Below, in pieces: positions 15,936 to 27,528 of a stretch of 64,000 nucleotides of DNA. The translations under genes were made by a program, and so were the position numbers. The stretch comes from Amycolatopsis acididurans (GTDB lineage Bacteria; Actinomycetota; Actinomycetes; Mycobacteriales; Pseudonocardiaceae), in contig NZ_JAAXLS010000005.1 in NCBI RefSeq assembly GCF_012328925.1, positions 248,001-312,000 on the forward strand, in the 5' to 3' direction. The notes under the pieces were generated by a model. It did not search any database and was not told the origin of the DNA. It was given only the letters and a program-made list of their open reading frames with translations. Position 1 is the stretch's first letter. The number at the start of each line of letters is the position of its first letter.

Positions 15936-17047
15936 ACCTCCCCTTCGAGCTCGCACCTTCGGGCCTCCGGGTCGGCGACGAGCGTGTGGTCGCGTTCCTG
16001 ACGACGTTGTCCCGCAAGCTGCTCGCGCTCGGACGGCGATACCCGGAGCTGGCCTCGCTGGGCTTTTTCCTGCGCCGCGCGGAGATCGAACGACAACTGT
16101 CCCAATTGGACGGTTTGCGCAGGCCGTGTGGCGTCGTGTTCCACGTGCCGCCCGCCAACGTCGACACCGTGTTCGTGTACTCGTGGGCGCTGTCCGCGCT
16201 CGCCGGCAACACCAACGTCGTGCGGATCTCACCAAGGGCGGGCGCGGCCGCGCGGGCGATCCTCGACGTCTGGCACTCGATCGAGGACGCCGTCCTCGCC
16301 CGGACCCAGCACTTCGTCACCTACGACCGCGACGACGAGCTGACCGCCGCGCTGTCGGAGGCCGCGGACCTGCGGGTGCTGTGGGGCGGCGACAATTCGG
16401 TGCGAGCACTGCGCCGGTTCCCGCTCGCGCCGCACGCGCGGGACCTGACCTTTCCGGACCGGTCCTCGTTCGCGATCGTCTCGGTCGAGGGCTGGCGGCG
16501 CGCCACCGAGGCCGAGCGGCGCGCGGCGGTGGAGGGCTTCTTCAACGACGCGTACTGGTTCGATCAGGCCGCGTGCTCGTCACCGCGTGGCGTGTTCTGG
16601 GTCGGGGACGAGGACGTCTCGGCGGAGTTCCGTGCGCTGCTGGTGGCCGTCGCGGCGGAGAAGAAGCACGTCACCGAGCCCGCGATGGCGGTGCGCAAGC
16701 GGGTCTCGGCCTACGGCGCCGCCGCCGACGGCCACGTCAGCCGCATCCACCTCGACAGTGACGCCGTGACGAGCCTCGACACCACGACCGTGCTCCGCGA
16801 GTGGCTCGGCGCCGGGGTTTTCACACATTCGAGGGTGTCCACTCTGGAGGAAGTCATACCCAGAGTGGTGCGCAAGGATCAGACCGTCACGCATTTCGGG
16901 TTCTCCCGCGACGAACTGCTCGATTTCGGCGTTCGGTCCGGTGTGGACCGCGTGGTCCCGTTCGGCTCGGCACTGACGTTTTCCCCGGTGTGGGACGGAT
17001 TCAACCTGCTGGCCGAATTCACGAAGCTCACCACTGTTACCGTCTGA
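15932..17047 (+). CDS. LuxC-like acyl-CoA/acyl-protein reductase
   Basis: A 371-residue protein of the LuxC family within the aldehyde dehydrogenase superfamily. The nucleophile would be C215 in FDQAACSSPRG, the hallmark LuxC context. VVFHVPPANVDTVFVYSWALS and GNTNVVRIS (residues 68-100) fit the NADPH-binding half. LuxC receives an acyl group from LuxE and reduces it to an aldehyde. GTG 15932 overlaps the LuxE-like stop (GTGA). All the genes from the ACP to here are coupled by 4-nt overlaps, which argues for fixed stoichiometry in one pathway. Whether the aldehyde or only the acyl-enzyme matters is unknown. Confidence 0.82.
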   Translation: MNLPFELAPSGLRVGDERVVAFLTTLSRKLLALGRRYPELASLGFFLRRAEIERQLSQLDGLRRPCGVVFHVPPANVDTVFVYSWALSALAGNTNVVRISPRAGAAARAILDVWHSIEDAVLARTQHFVTYDRDDELTAALSEAADLRVLWGGDNSVRALRRFPLAPHARDLTFPDRSSFAIVSVEGWRRATEAERRAAVEGFFNDAYWFDQAACSSPRGVFWVGDEDVSAEFRALLVAVAAEKKHVTEPAMAVRKRVSAYGAAADGHVSRIHLDSDAVTSLDTTTVLREWLGAGVFTHSRVSTLEEVIPRVVRKDQTVTHFGFSRDELLDFGVRSGVDRVVPFGSALTFSPVWDGFNLLAEFTKLTTVTV

Positions 17048-17052
17048 CGATT

Positions 17053-17958
17053 GTGACCAACAAGATCCTCGATGTGGCCCGCTGGGTCGCCATCGTGGTG
17101 GTCATCGGGTTCGCGGTACGGGTGCTCACGCAGAACTGGAGCGAGTTCTGGCGCACGCTGCGCGGCATCCCCTGGGAGACCTCCGCGCTGAGCATGCTCG
17201 CCCTCGTCGTCGCCATGGGCGTGTCGACGCTGGGCTGGGTGGTCGTGGTCGACGGGCTGGGCACCCGGCTCGGGTTCCTGCGCGGCGCGCGGATCTGCCT
17301 GGTCGGTCAGCTCGGGAAGTACGTGCCCGGATCGCTGTGGGCTTACCTGCTGCAGATGGAGCTGGGCCGCAAGGCCGGACTGTCCAGGGCGCGGGTCGCG
17401 AGCGGTTCGCTCATCCAGTTCTGCATCGGCCTGGTCGCCGCGCTCCCGCTCGCGCTGCTCGCCGCGCCGAACGGCTGGGTGCTGGCGGCACTGCCCGCCG
17501 TCGTCCTGCTGCACCCGAAGGTCGTCAACTGGTCCGCGGCGCTGGCCCGCAAACTCCTGCGGCGGCCGCCGATCGAGGTCAAGGTCAGCGGCTGGGCGAT
17601 CGCGAAGGCCTTCGCCGCCGCGGTCGCCGCGTGGACGATGCAGGGCGTGCACCTGTGGCTGCTCGCGGGTACCAACGCGCCGCTGCTGACCTGCATCGGC
17701 GCGATGGCGCTCGCGATGACCTCGGGCACCTTCGCCTTCCTGCTGCCCAGCGGCGCCGGTGTGCGTGAGGCCGTGCTCGTCGCGGTGCTCAGCAGCGCGG
17801 GCATTCCCGCGGGTCAGGCGCTGGCGTTCGCGCTCGCCTCGCGCGTGATGTTCACGGTGGCGGACCTGTTCACCGCACTGGCCGCGGCCGGTACGTCGAA
17901 ATGGGCGGCCCAATCGGGCCGCGAGCACGACGGGGCCCACCTGATTACCAGCGAGTAA
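17053..17958 (+). CDS. Flippase-like membrane protein (LPG synthase TM / UPF0104 family)
   Basis: A 301-residue polytopic protein with about eight membrane helices. It carries LVGQLGKYVPGSLWAYLLQMELG (about 84-106) and the FLLPSGAGVREAVLVAVLSSAG motif (about 232-253), both typical of the lysylphosphatidylglycerol-synthase membrane domain family, whose stand-alone members are thought to move glycolipids or phospholipids across the membrane. GTG 17053 begins 5 nt after the LuxC-like stop; no good ribosome site is visible. As the last gene of this operon it could flip the acylated glycolipid made by the preceding enzymes. The substrate is inference. Confidence 0.8.
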   Translation: MTNKILDVARWVAIVVVIGFAVRVLTQNWSEFWRTLRGIPWETSALSMLALVVAMGVSTLGWVVVVDGLGTRLGFLRGARICLVGQLGKYVPGSLWAYLLQMELGRKAGLSRARVASGSLIQFCIGLVAALPLALLAAPNGWVLAALPAVVLLHPKVVNWSAALARKLLRRPPIEVKVSGWAIAKAFAAAVAAWTMQGVHLWLLAGTNAPLLTCIGAMALAMTSGTFAFLLPSGAGVREAVLVAVLSSAGIPAGQALAFALASRVMFTVADLFTALAAAGTSKWAAQSGREHDGAHLITSE

Positions 17959-17970
17959 CCTACGGTCCCG

Positions 17971-17976
17971 TAGCCT
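17971..17976 (+). promoter_or_regulatory. -10 box (TAGCCT) for leaderless plsC-like transcript
   Basis: TAGCCT fits TAnnnT and ends 6 nt before ATG 17983, giving the acyltransferase its own promoter after the flippase gene. Confidence 0.5.
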
Positions 17977-17982
17977 GGTGTC

Positions 17983-18663
17983 ATGCCAGAGCTCGTGTAT
18001 CCGCCCGTCATCGCGTTCGCCAAGACCATGTTCCGGGTCCTGGACCTGAAGCTGCGGGTGGAGGGCGGCGAGCACATCCCACGGACCGGCGGTGCGGTCA
18101 TCGCCTGCAACCACGTCAGCTACCTCGACTTCATCTTCTGCGGCCTCGGCGCCCAGCCCGCCGGACGGCTGGTCCGGTTCATGGCCAAGAAGTCGGTGTT
18201 CGAGCACCCGGTCGCGGGCCCGCTGATGCGCGGCATGCGGCACATCCCGGTGGACCGCGCCGCGGGCAAGGGCTCCTACGACGAGGCGGTCGCGCGGCTG
18301 CGTTCCGGCGAGGTGGTCGGGGTGTTCCCGGAGGCCACCATCAGCCCGTCGTTCACGATCGAGCCGATCAAGTCGGGCGCGCTGCGGATGGCGGAGGAGG
18401 CCGGGGTGCCGCTGATCCCGATGGCGGTCTGGGGCACGCAGCGGCTGTGGACGAAGGGCCATCCGCGCCACCTCACGCAGCGGCACGTGCCGATCTCCAT
18501 ACTCGTGGGGGAGCCGCTGGGCCCCGGCGACGACCTGCGCAAGCGCATGTCGCTGCTGCTGGACAAGGCGCAGGCGGAGTACCCGCAGACCCCCGCCACC
18601 GACGCCGACCGCTGGTGGCTGCCCGCCCACCTCGGCGGCACCGCGCCGAAGCCGCCCGCCTAA
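17983..18663 (+). CDS. PlsC-type 1-acylglycerol-3-phosphate acyltransferase
   Basis: A 226-residue acyltransferase. The catalytic HX4D is NHVSYLD at about residues 43-49, the FPEATIS motif follows near 115-121, and GMRHIPVDR lies between them. This family makes phosphatidic acid from lysophosphatidate and acyl-ACP or acyl-CoA at the inner membrane; related proteins acylate mannosides or other lipids. It sits 24 bp after the flippase-like gene but has its own -10 box, so membership of the LpxA-LuxCE operon is uncertain. Its last codons overlap the convergent HAD gene by 4 nt. Confidence 0.87.
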   Translation: MPELVYPPVIAFAKTMFRVLDLKLRVEGGEHIPRTGGAVIACNHVSYLDFIFCGLGAQPAGRLVRFMAKKSVFEHPVAGPLMRGMRHIPVDRAAGKGSYDEAVARLRSGEVVGVFPEATISPSFTIEPIKSGALRMAEEAGVPLIPMAVWGTQRLWTKGHPRHLTQRHVPISILVGEPLGPGDDLRKRMSLLLDKAQAEYPQTPATDADRWWLPAHLGGTAPKPPA

Positions 18664-19484
18664 AACCAGCGTTCGAGGATCTGCGCGACGCCGTCCTCGG
18701 TGTTGGGTCCGGTTATCTCGTCCGCCACCTCGCGCGCGGCGGGATGCGCGTTGGCCATCGCCACGCCGTGCCCCGCCCAGCGCAGCATCGCCACGTCGTT
18801 GGGCATGTCCCCGAAGGCGATGACCCGCTCGGCGGGCACGTCGAACCGCTCGGCCACCGCCGCCAGCCCGGTCGCCTTCGTGATGCCGTGCGCCGCGATC
18901 TCGACCAGGCCCATCCCGGCGGAGAACGTGACGTCCACCGACTGGTCCAGCACCGCGCGTACGGCCGCGGCCATCTCGTCCGAACTCATGCCGGGGCGGC
19001 TGACCAGCAGTTTCATCGCCGGATGCCCGGTGATCTCGGCCCGTGAGGAGCGCATCCCCTCGCCGTCGCCCCACGGATTGCGGTAGTTGTGCTCGATCAC
19101 GAGGTTGCGCACGTCCGGGTCGATGGCGCGGTTGCCGATCCGCTCGGCGGCGAATCCGCAGCCCGGCAGTGCCTTCTCGACCTCGGCGACCACCTCGATC
19201 AGCAGTTCGGGCCGTAGCAGGCCGTGCACCTCGACCACGCGGTCCGCGCCGATGTCGTACAGCACGGCACCGTTGGCGCACACGGCGTAACCGGTCAGGC
19301 CCGCCTCGTTCGCCACCGCCGGGATCCACCGGGGCGGACGGCCGCTGGCGAGCACGATCGGCACGCCGGCGTCGGTCGCGCGCCGCACCACGGCGCGCGT
19401 CCGGGGGGACAGTCGCTCGTAGGCGTCGAGCAGGGTGCCGTCGACGTCGGAAGCGATCAGCTGGGGTTTCTCCACACCGCCCAT
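18660..19484 (-). CDS. HAD-superfamily phosphatase, Cof subfamily
   Basis: A 274-residue cytoplasmic hydrolase. Motif I is IASDVDGTLLDAY (nucleophile Asp, then Asp), motif II is VLASGRPPRW, and motifs III/IV are in the lysine-containing KATGLAAVAERF and FGDMPNDVAMLRWAG. A C2-type cap lies between. Such enzymes dephosphorylate sugar phosphates or flavin precursors with broad specificity. ATG 19484 is chosen because the motif I strand begins 8 residues later; the longer upstream frame has no family match. Confidence 0.85.
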   Translation of the reverse strand: MGGVEKPQLIASDVDGTLLDAYERLSPRTRAVVRRATDAGVPIVLASGRPPRWIPAVANEAGLTGYAVCANGAVLYDIGADRVVEVHGLLRPELLIEVVAEVEKALPGCGFAAERIGNRAIDPDVRNLVIEHNYRNPWGDGEGMRSSRAEITGHPAMKLLVSRPGMSSDEMAAAVRAVLDQSVDVTFSAGMGLVEIAAHGITKATGLAAVAERFDVPAERVIAFGDMPNDVAMLRWAGHGVAMANAHPAAREVADEITGPNTEDGVAQILERWF

Positions 19485-19508
19485 TGTCCCTGTTGCCCGG
19501 CTGACCGA

Positions 19509-19514
19509 TAGCGT
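19509..19514 (+). promoter_or_regulatory. -10 box (TAGCGT) for leaderless LLM-oxidoreductase transcript
   Basis: TAGCGT fits TAnnnT and ends 7 nt before GTG 19522. It lies between the divergent HAD and oxidoreductase genes. Confidence 0.45.
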
Positions 19515-19521
19515 TGCCCGG

Positions 19522-22211
<2,690 letters not shown>

Positions 22212-22223
22212 GGAAATCCACTC

Positions 22224-23201
22224 GTGACCAAATCAGTGAACGAGACCGACGTGGACAGCGCGGTCGAGAGCGTAGAGACTCAGCCGGAGGCCGCCGAGCC
22301 CGAGCAGCAGGCTCCGGTCAAGGGTGGGCCGATCCGGTCGGCGATGGGTGTGCTGAAGACCGCACGCCCGCGCCAGTGGGCGAAGAACGTGCTCGTCTTC
22401 GTCGCGCCGTTCACCGCGGCGCAGATCACCAACGGCAGCGTGCTGCTCGACGCGGTGGTCGCGTTCGTGGCCTTCTCCCTGGTCGCCTCCTCCGTGTACC
22501 TGATCAACGACGCGATCGACGTCGAGGCCGACCGGGCGCATCCGACGAAGCGCAACCGTCCGATCGCGGCCGGTATCGTCCCCGTCCCGGTCGCGTACGT
22601 GGCCGCCGTCGTGTTCTTCGCGGCGGGTCTCGGGGTCTCGTTCCTGGCGAGCCCGCAGCTGGCGATCGTGCTCGGCGTGTACGAGGCGGTGCAGCTGGGC
22701 TACTGCTTCGGTCTCAAGCACCAGCCGGTGGTGGACCTCGCCATCGTGGGTTCGGGGTTCCTGATGCGGGCGATCGCCGGTGGTGTCGCCGCGAGCATCA
22801 CCCTGTCGCAGTGGTTCCTGCTGGTCACGGCCTTCGGCTCGCTCTTCATGGTGGCGGGCAAGCGCTACGCCGAGATCATGCTGTTCGAGCGCACCGGCGC
22901 GAAGATCCGCTCGTCGCTGAAGAAGTACTCGGCCAGCTACCTGCGGTTCGTGTGGGCCACCGCCGCCGCGATCCTGATCATGTCCTACTCGCTGTGGGCG
23001 TTCACCCTGCGCGAGGGCGCGCACGGGTCGATCTGGCCGATGATCTCGATGGTTCCGTTCGTGATCGCGGTGCTGCGGTACGCGGTCGACGTCGACGGCG
23101 GTACCGCGGGTGAGCCCGAGGAGATCGTGCTGAAGGACCGGGTGCTGCAGGTCCTCGGCGTGATGTGGGTCGTGACGCTCGCGGTGACCTTCTACCTGTG
23201 A
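22224..23201 (+). CDS. ubiA: Decaprenyl-phosphate phosphoribosyltransferase (DPPR synthase)
   Basis: A 325-residue UbiA-type prenyl-phosphate transferase with about eight helices. The first Asp-rich motif is NDAIDVEADRAHPTKRNRP (about 94-112); the second lies in EAVQLGYCFGLKHQPVVDL. It transfers 5-phosphoribose from PRPP to decaprenyl phosphate, the first committed step to the arabinose donor DPA. A hydrophilic N-terminal tail of about 40 residues is longer than I recall for the mycobacterial protein. It lies 12 nt after the PAP2 gene, and the aftA start overlaps its stop. Confidence 0.93.
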   Translation: MTKSVNETDVDSAVESVETQPEAAEPEQQAPVKGGPIRSAMGVLKTARPRQWAKNVLVFVAPFTAAQITNGSVLLDAVVAFVAFSLVASSVYLINDAIDVEADRAHPTKRNRPIAAGIVPVPVAYVAAVVFFAAGLGVSFLASPQLAIVLGVYEAVQLGYCFGLKHQPVVDLAIVGSGFLMRAIAGGVAASITLSQWFLLVTAFGSLFMVAGKRYAEIMLFERTGAKIRSSLKKYSASYLRFVWATAAAILIMSYSLWAFTLREGAHGSIWPMISMVPFVIAVLRYAVDVDGGTAGEPEEIVLKDRVLQVLGVMWVVTLAVTFYL

Positions 23202-25135
23202 CGAGGACGTTGGCGCGCGCGTCGGCCGGTCAGGCCGCACCCGCGCCCGGAGAACCACCGATCACGCGGCTCACCCTGGGCCGCACGCTCGCCGAACTCG
23301 TGCTGGGCGGGCTGCTGGCGGTCGTGTTGAGCCTCGCGCTGACGTTCGCGGCGAGCCGGATCGGAACCGACCCGGGCACCAACGTGCCGACCGCGCTGGT
23401 CAGCCTGGCCTGCGCGGTGATCCTGGCGGTGTGCTTCGGGCTGATCGCCTTCGGCTGGGCGCGGCGCTGGCCGTCGTGGGTCAAGGTCGTGGGCGCGTGG
23501 GCGGCGCTGAGCGCCTTCGCCACCCTGCTGCTCGCGATCCCGCTGCAGGCCACCCGCTTCTACCTGGGCGGGTCCTCGGTCGACAACACCTTCCGCCTCC
23601 AGTACATGGAGCGGATGACCGCGGGCGGCGGCCTCGCGGACATGAACTACCACGGCCTCGCGCCGTACTACCCCGGCGCCTGGTTCTGGCTGGGCGGCCG
23701 GTTCGCGAACCTGCTCGGCTGGGACGGCTGGGCCGCCTACAAGCCGTACTCGATCCTGTGGGTCGCGTTCGCCGCGGTGGTGGCCTTCGTGCTGTGGAGC
23801 CTGGTGGTCGGCCGCCGGCTCGCGCTGCTGGCCACGGTCGCGACCGTGCTGGTCGCGGTGATCACGGTGGTCGTCGACGAGCCCTACGCGTGGCCGACCA
23901 CCGCATGGCTGCCGCCGATCGCCGTGCTCGCGTGGTCGGTGTTCCGCCGCCGCCAGGTGCCGAAGTGGCCGATCGTGCTGATCGGCGTGTACCTGGGCAT
24001 CGCGGCGATGACCTACACCCTGCACGCCGCGTTCGGCGTCGCCGTCGTGGTGCTGCTCGCGATCGTGGCGGGTGTTGTGCAGGCCCGGCGCGGCGAGGCG
24101 GTGGGGCCGACGGTCAAGCGGTTGTTCCTGCGGCTGGCCGGGATGGGCGTGCTGACGCTGCTGCTCGCGCTGGTCACCTGGGCCCCGTTCATCCTCGCCG
24201 GTGGTCTGGGCGAACCGAACGTCGCCGCGCACTTCCTGCCGGAATCCAGCGCGGTCTTCCCGACGCCGTTCGAGTCGACGAGCGTGTCCGGTGTGCTGTG
24301 CCTTGCCGGGCTCGTGTGGCTGATCGTGCGCGCCCGCCGCGAACCGATCGCGTTCTCACTGCTGACCGTCGTCGCGTTGGTCTACGCGTGGTTCGTGGTG
24401 AGCACGCTCGCGTTGCTGGTGCGCACCACGCTGCTGGCGTTCCGCTTCGTCGGGACGCTGCAGACGGTGCTCGCCGTCGCCGGGGTGTTCGCGGCCGTCG
24501 AACTTCTGCGCGCGGTGCCGAAGCTGGTGCGCAACGCCAGGCCCGTGTTGATCGCCGGGGTCGTGCTCGCGTTGGCCGGCGCGGTGTCGCTGACCCAGAC
24601 CGCCGTGACGTCCTCGCTGAAGCCACAGGTGCAGAACGCGGAGTCGGACTACTACGCCGACGGCCACAACGCCAAGGGCGAGCACGACACGAGTCAGGAC
24701 GGTGCCTGGACCGGTGCGCTGATCAGCACCATCGACCAGCTGTCCGGCCGCCCGCGGACCGGAAACATCGTGCTCTCGGCGTATGACCGGCTGCTGTCGT
24801 TCGCGCCGTACTGGGGTTTCCAGCAGACCACGCCGCAGTACGCGAACCCGCTCGGCGAGTACGACAAGCGCAACGCCGAGTTGCGCGGCTGGGCGGCATC
24901 GGCGGACGCGGCGCAGCTGATCCAGCGGCTCGACACGGGCCCGTACGAGGCGCCGAACGTCTTCGTGTTCCGCCGCGTCGAGGGCAAGCTGGTCGCCTAC
25001 GCCGCCTCCGACGCGTTCCCGCGCGAGGTGCCGTTGCACGTCGACGAGGTGTCCTTCGATCCGGTGCTTTTCGACTCCGCGCGGTTCACCCGGCGCGATG
25101 TCGGGCCGTTCACAGTGATCATCAGACTGGGTTGA
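23198..25135 (+). CDS. aftA: Galactan arabinofuranosyltransferase AftA
   Basis: A 645-residue GT-C membrane glycosyltransferase, close to the mycobacterial length. An N-terminal polytopic region to about residue 470 carries loop motifs typical of AftA: FYLGGSSVDNTFRLQYMERM and YHGLAPYYPGAWFWLGGRF. A C-terminal extracytoplasmic domain includes AYDRLLSFAPYWGFQQTTPQYANP and ends RRDVGPFTVIIRLG. It adds the first arabinofuranose from decaprenylphosphoarabinose to the galactan. GTG 23198 overlaps the ubiA stop (GTGA). In mycobacteria aftA sits beside dprE1/dprE2; here it joins ubiA instead. Confidence 0.93.
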   Translation: MTRTLARASAGQAAPAPGEPPITRLTLGRTLAELVLGGLLAVVLSLALTFAASRIGTDPGTNVPTALVSLACAVILAVCFGLIAFGWARRWPSWVKVVGAWAALSAFATLLLAIPLQATRFYLGGSSVDNTFRLQYMERMTAGGGLADMNYHGLAPYYPGAWFWLGGRFANLLGWDGWAAYKPYSILWVAFAAVVAFVLWSLVVGRRLALLATVATVLVAVITVVVDEPYAWPTTAWLPPIAVLAWSVFRRRQVPKWPIVLIGVYLGIAAMTYTLHAAFGVAVVVLLAIVAGVVQARRGEAVGPTVKRLFLRLAGMGVLTLLLALVTWAPFILAGGLGEPNVAAHFLPESSAVFPTPFESTSVSGVLCLAGLVWLIVRARREPIAFSLLTVVALVYAWFVVSTLALLVRTTLLAFRFVGTLQTVLAVAGVFAAVELLRAVPKLVRNARPVLIAGVVLALAGAVSLTQTAVTSSLKPQVQNAESDYYADGHNAKGEHDTSQDGAWTGALISTIDQLSGRPRTGNIVLSAYDRLLSFAPYWGFQQTTPQYANPLGEYDKRNAELRGWAASADAAQLIQRLDTGPYEAPNVFVFRRVEGKLVAYAASDAFPREVPLHVDEVSFDPVLFDSARFTRRDVGPFTVIIRLG

Positions 25136-25173
25136 CGAGGCGGCGCGGGCTGCGCCGGACAAGGGGGTCCGTT

Positions 25174-27426
25174 GTGACAGAGGTGAGCGACAGAACGCCG
25201 GAAAAGGCGTCACGTCGGCTCCCTGAGCCGTTGCTCGTGCTGGCGATCGGGGTGGCGGCCGTGCTCGTCTTCTCGATCCCGTTCTGGTTGAAGCACCTGT
25301 TCTACTACTCGGGCGACAATCCCGAGTCGTTCGTGACGATCTGGTACCACTTCGGCGAGCAACTGCGCGCCGGGCACTGGCCGATGATGGATCCGGCTTC
25401 GTGGTACGGCGGCAACTACGCGGCCGAGGGCGAGTACCCGATGTGGAACCCCGTCGAGCTGCTCAACTACGTCGTCGTGTCGCTGTTCAACAGCCTCGCG
25501 GCCGCCTCGGCGCTGGTGAACATCGAGTTCCTGGCCCTGCTGAGCATGGGGGTTTACCTGCTGTGCCGCGAGTACGGCGCGGCACGGGTGCCTTCGGTCG
25601 TGATGGCGTTCGCGATGCCGGCCGGGGGCTTCACGCTCTTCTACGCGGCAGCGGGCTGGCCGGCCGAGCTGATGGCGCTCACGTGGCTGGTCTGGTTCTG
25701 GTGGGCGGCGCGACGCCATGTCCGCGGCGCGCTCAACCCGTTCGTGCCGTTCGTCCTGGGCGTTCTCGCGATCACGACGGGCAATCCGTACGCGATACTC
25801 GGCATCGCGATCGTGAGCGTCGGCATCTGCGTCGAACTCGCCCGGCGGCGGAACTACCGGGCGATCGGCGGCTACGTGCTGCTCGGCGTGTGTGTCGCGG
25901 CGTCCTGCCTGCTCGCGTTCCTGCCGCTGCAGCTGGTGCTGCCGGTGACGAACCGGCAGAGCCTCGCGATGGTCAGCAACGACATGTTCATGGTCCCGCA
26001 CCTCGGCGATCTGCTCGCCTCCAGCGCGCCGACGTACCTGCCGGGCATCGTGAACTGGAACGGCGCGGTGCAGGAGACGCTGCCCTCGACGTACTTCGCG
26101 TGGTTCATCGTCCCGCTGCTGCCCTGGCTGCGCTTCAGCGCGCTGCGCCGCGCCGCCAGGCCGCTGACCAGCCTCGCGGTGATCTGCGGGATCTACTTCC
26201 TGCTGGTGCTCGGGCCGTCGAACCTGTGGTTGTTCCGGTGGCCGATCCGGCTGGTGGAGCATCTTTACGTCGGCCTGTCGGTCTTCGTCGCGGTGCTGCT
26301 GTCGGCCGGCCTCGCCCGTGACCGGGTGCGTCAACGCGCGCTGGCGACGGCCGTGCTCGCCGTCGTGGCCGGGTACTTCTCCTGGGCGCTCAACCCGCAG
26401 ATCCTCGGGATGCACCTGCTCGTCACCGTCATCGTGCTCGCGCTGCTCGCGGGCTCCGTGGTGGCGTGGCGCAGGTACGGGCCGCGGCCGTTCGGCGCGG
26501 TGCTTCTCGGCGGCACCGTCGCGATCATGACGTTCCAGGCGGCGCAGCTTCCACCGGGCTCGGCGACGTCCAACGCGCCGACCTCCGTCATCGCGGGCGC
26601 GCCGATCTCGGTCCAGCTGGTGCGGCAGAGCAACTCGTTCGTCCGCGGAAACGTGCTGCAACTGGCCGACCAGACCCTGGTCAAGGGAGAGGACTACGTC
26701 CACGGGGATCTGCTGTTCGGCAACGAGAACGTGTTGCGCGGCACCGAGACGATCAACCACTACAGCGGAATCAGCTACGAGAAGCTGAACGTCGCCCTGT
26801 GCATGACCTACAAGGGCCAGGTGTGTCCCGACGCCTACAACCGCCTCTGGCGGCCCGTCGGCGACACCGGGGTGCCGCTGGTGGACGCCCTGCGCGTGCA
26901 GACGCTCATCCTGCAGCGGGCATTGCTGCCGGGCGTCGTCAGCCAGCCGCCCCCGCCGGGCTGGCAGATGATGGCGAGCAACGACGTGCGGACGGTGTGG
27001 GTGCGTTCGGCCCCGCCGTATCCCGGTCGCGTCTCCTGGGCGTCACCGGGCACGCAGGTCCTGTCCTCGGACAACCAGCCCGAGTCCGAGGCCGTCAGCT
27101 ACCGGGCGCCCGCGGAGGGCGGCCGGCTGCTGTTCGCCCGGTTGCGCTGGCCCGGCTACACCGCCACGCTGGATGGAAGGCCGGTGCCGGTCGGGGAGAC
27201 CGACGCCGGTCTGATCGTCGTGAACGTTCCTCCGGGTCAGCATGTGCTCCGCCTGTCGTTCACCGAACCGGGGTTGCGTACCGGTGCGTGGGCGCTGGGC
27301 GGGGCGGCCGTGATCGCACTGGTGCACACCGGCTTCTGGTACTGGCGACGGCGGCGCCGGCACGCAGCCGAAGATCGTGAGCTGGCCGAGCTGCTGGGCC
27401 GCCGTCGCCGACAGGCCAGTGCGTAG
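25174..27426 (+). CDS. GT-C-like polytopic membrane protein with extracytoplasmic C-terminal domain
   Basis: A 750-residue protein with about a dozen helices to residue 440, then a large outside domain and a final helix near 725. The first loop has YYSGDNPESFVTIWYHFGEQ and WYGGNYAAEGEYPMWNP, the acidic-residue layout of GT-C or YfhO-like lipid-linked sugar transferases. PGYTATLDGRPVPV near the end resembles the YfhO C-terminal domain. GTG 25174 follows AAGGGGG; an earlier TTG (25132) overlapping the aftA stop is the alternative. It follows aftA directly, so it may add a sugar or other group to arabinogalactan. No characterised family is recognised with confidence. Confidence 0.78.
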   Translation: MTEVSDRTPEKASRRLPEPLLVLAIGVAAVLVFSIPFWLKHLFYYSGDNPESFVTIWYHFGEQLRAGHWPMMDPASWYGGNYAAEGEYPMWNPVELLNYVVVSLFNSLAAASALVNIEFLALLSMGVYLLCREYGAARVPSVVMAFAMPAGGFTLFYAAAGWPAELMALTWLVWFWWAARRHVRGALNPFVPFVLGVLAITTGNPYAILGIAIVSVGICVELARRRNYRAIGGYVLLGVCVAASCLLAFLPLQLVLPVTNRQSLAMVSNDMFMVPHLGDLLASSAPTYLPGIVNWNGAVQETLPSTYFAWFIVPLLPWLRFSALRRAARPLTSLAVICGIYFLLVLGPSNLWLFRWPIRLVEHLYVGLSVFVAVLLSAGLARDRVRQRALATAVLAVVAGYFSWALNPQILGMHLLVTVIVLALLAGSVVAWRRYGPRPFGAVLLGGTVAIMTFQAAQLPPGSATSNAPTSVIAGAPISVQLVRQSNSFVRGNVLQLADQTLVKGEDYVHGDLLFGNENVLRGTETINHYSGISYEKLNVALCMTYKGQVCPDAYNRLWRPVGDTGVPLVDALRVQTLILQRALLPGVVSQPPPPGWQMMASNDVRTVWVRSAPPYPGRVSWASPGTQVLSSDNQPESEAVSYRAPAEGGRLLFARLRWPGYTATLDGRPVPVGETDAGLIVVNVPPGQHVLRLSFTEPGLRTGAWALGGAAVIALVHTGFWYWRRRRRHAAEDRELAELLGRRRRQASA

Positions 27427-27528
27427 GATAATTAACCCGGATTTCACGACGTTACGAATGCTGTGATTCAATCGCTCAAGTGTTGAACGACGTGTAACAG
27501 CCATTCGGAGACGGTCGATAGGAGAATT

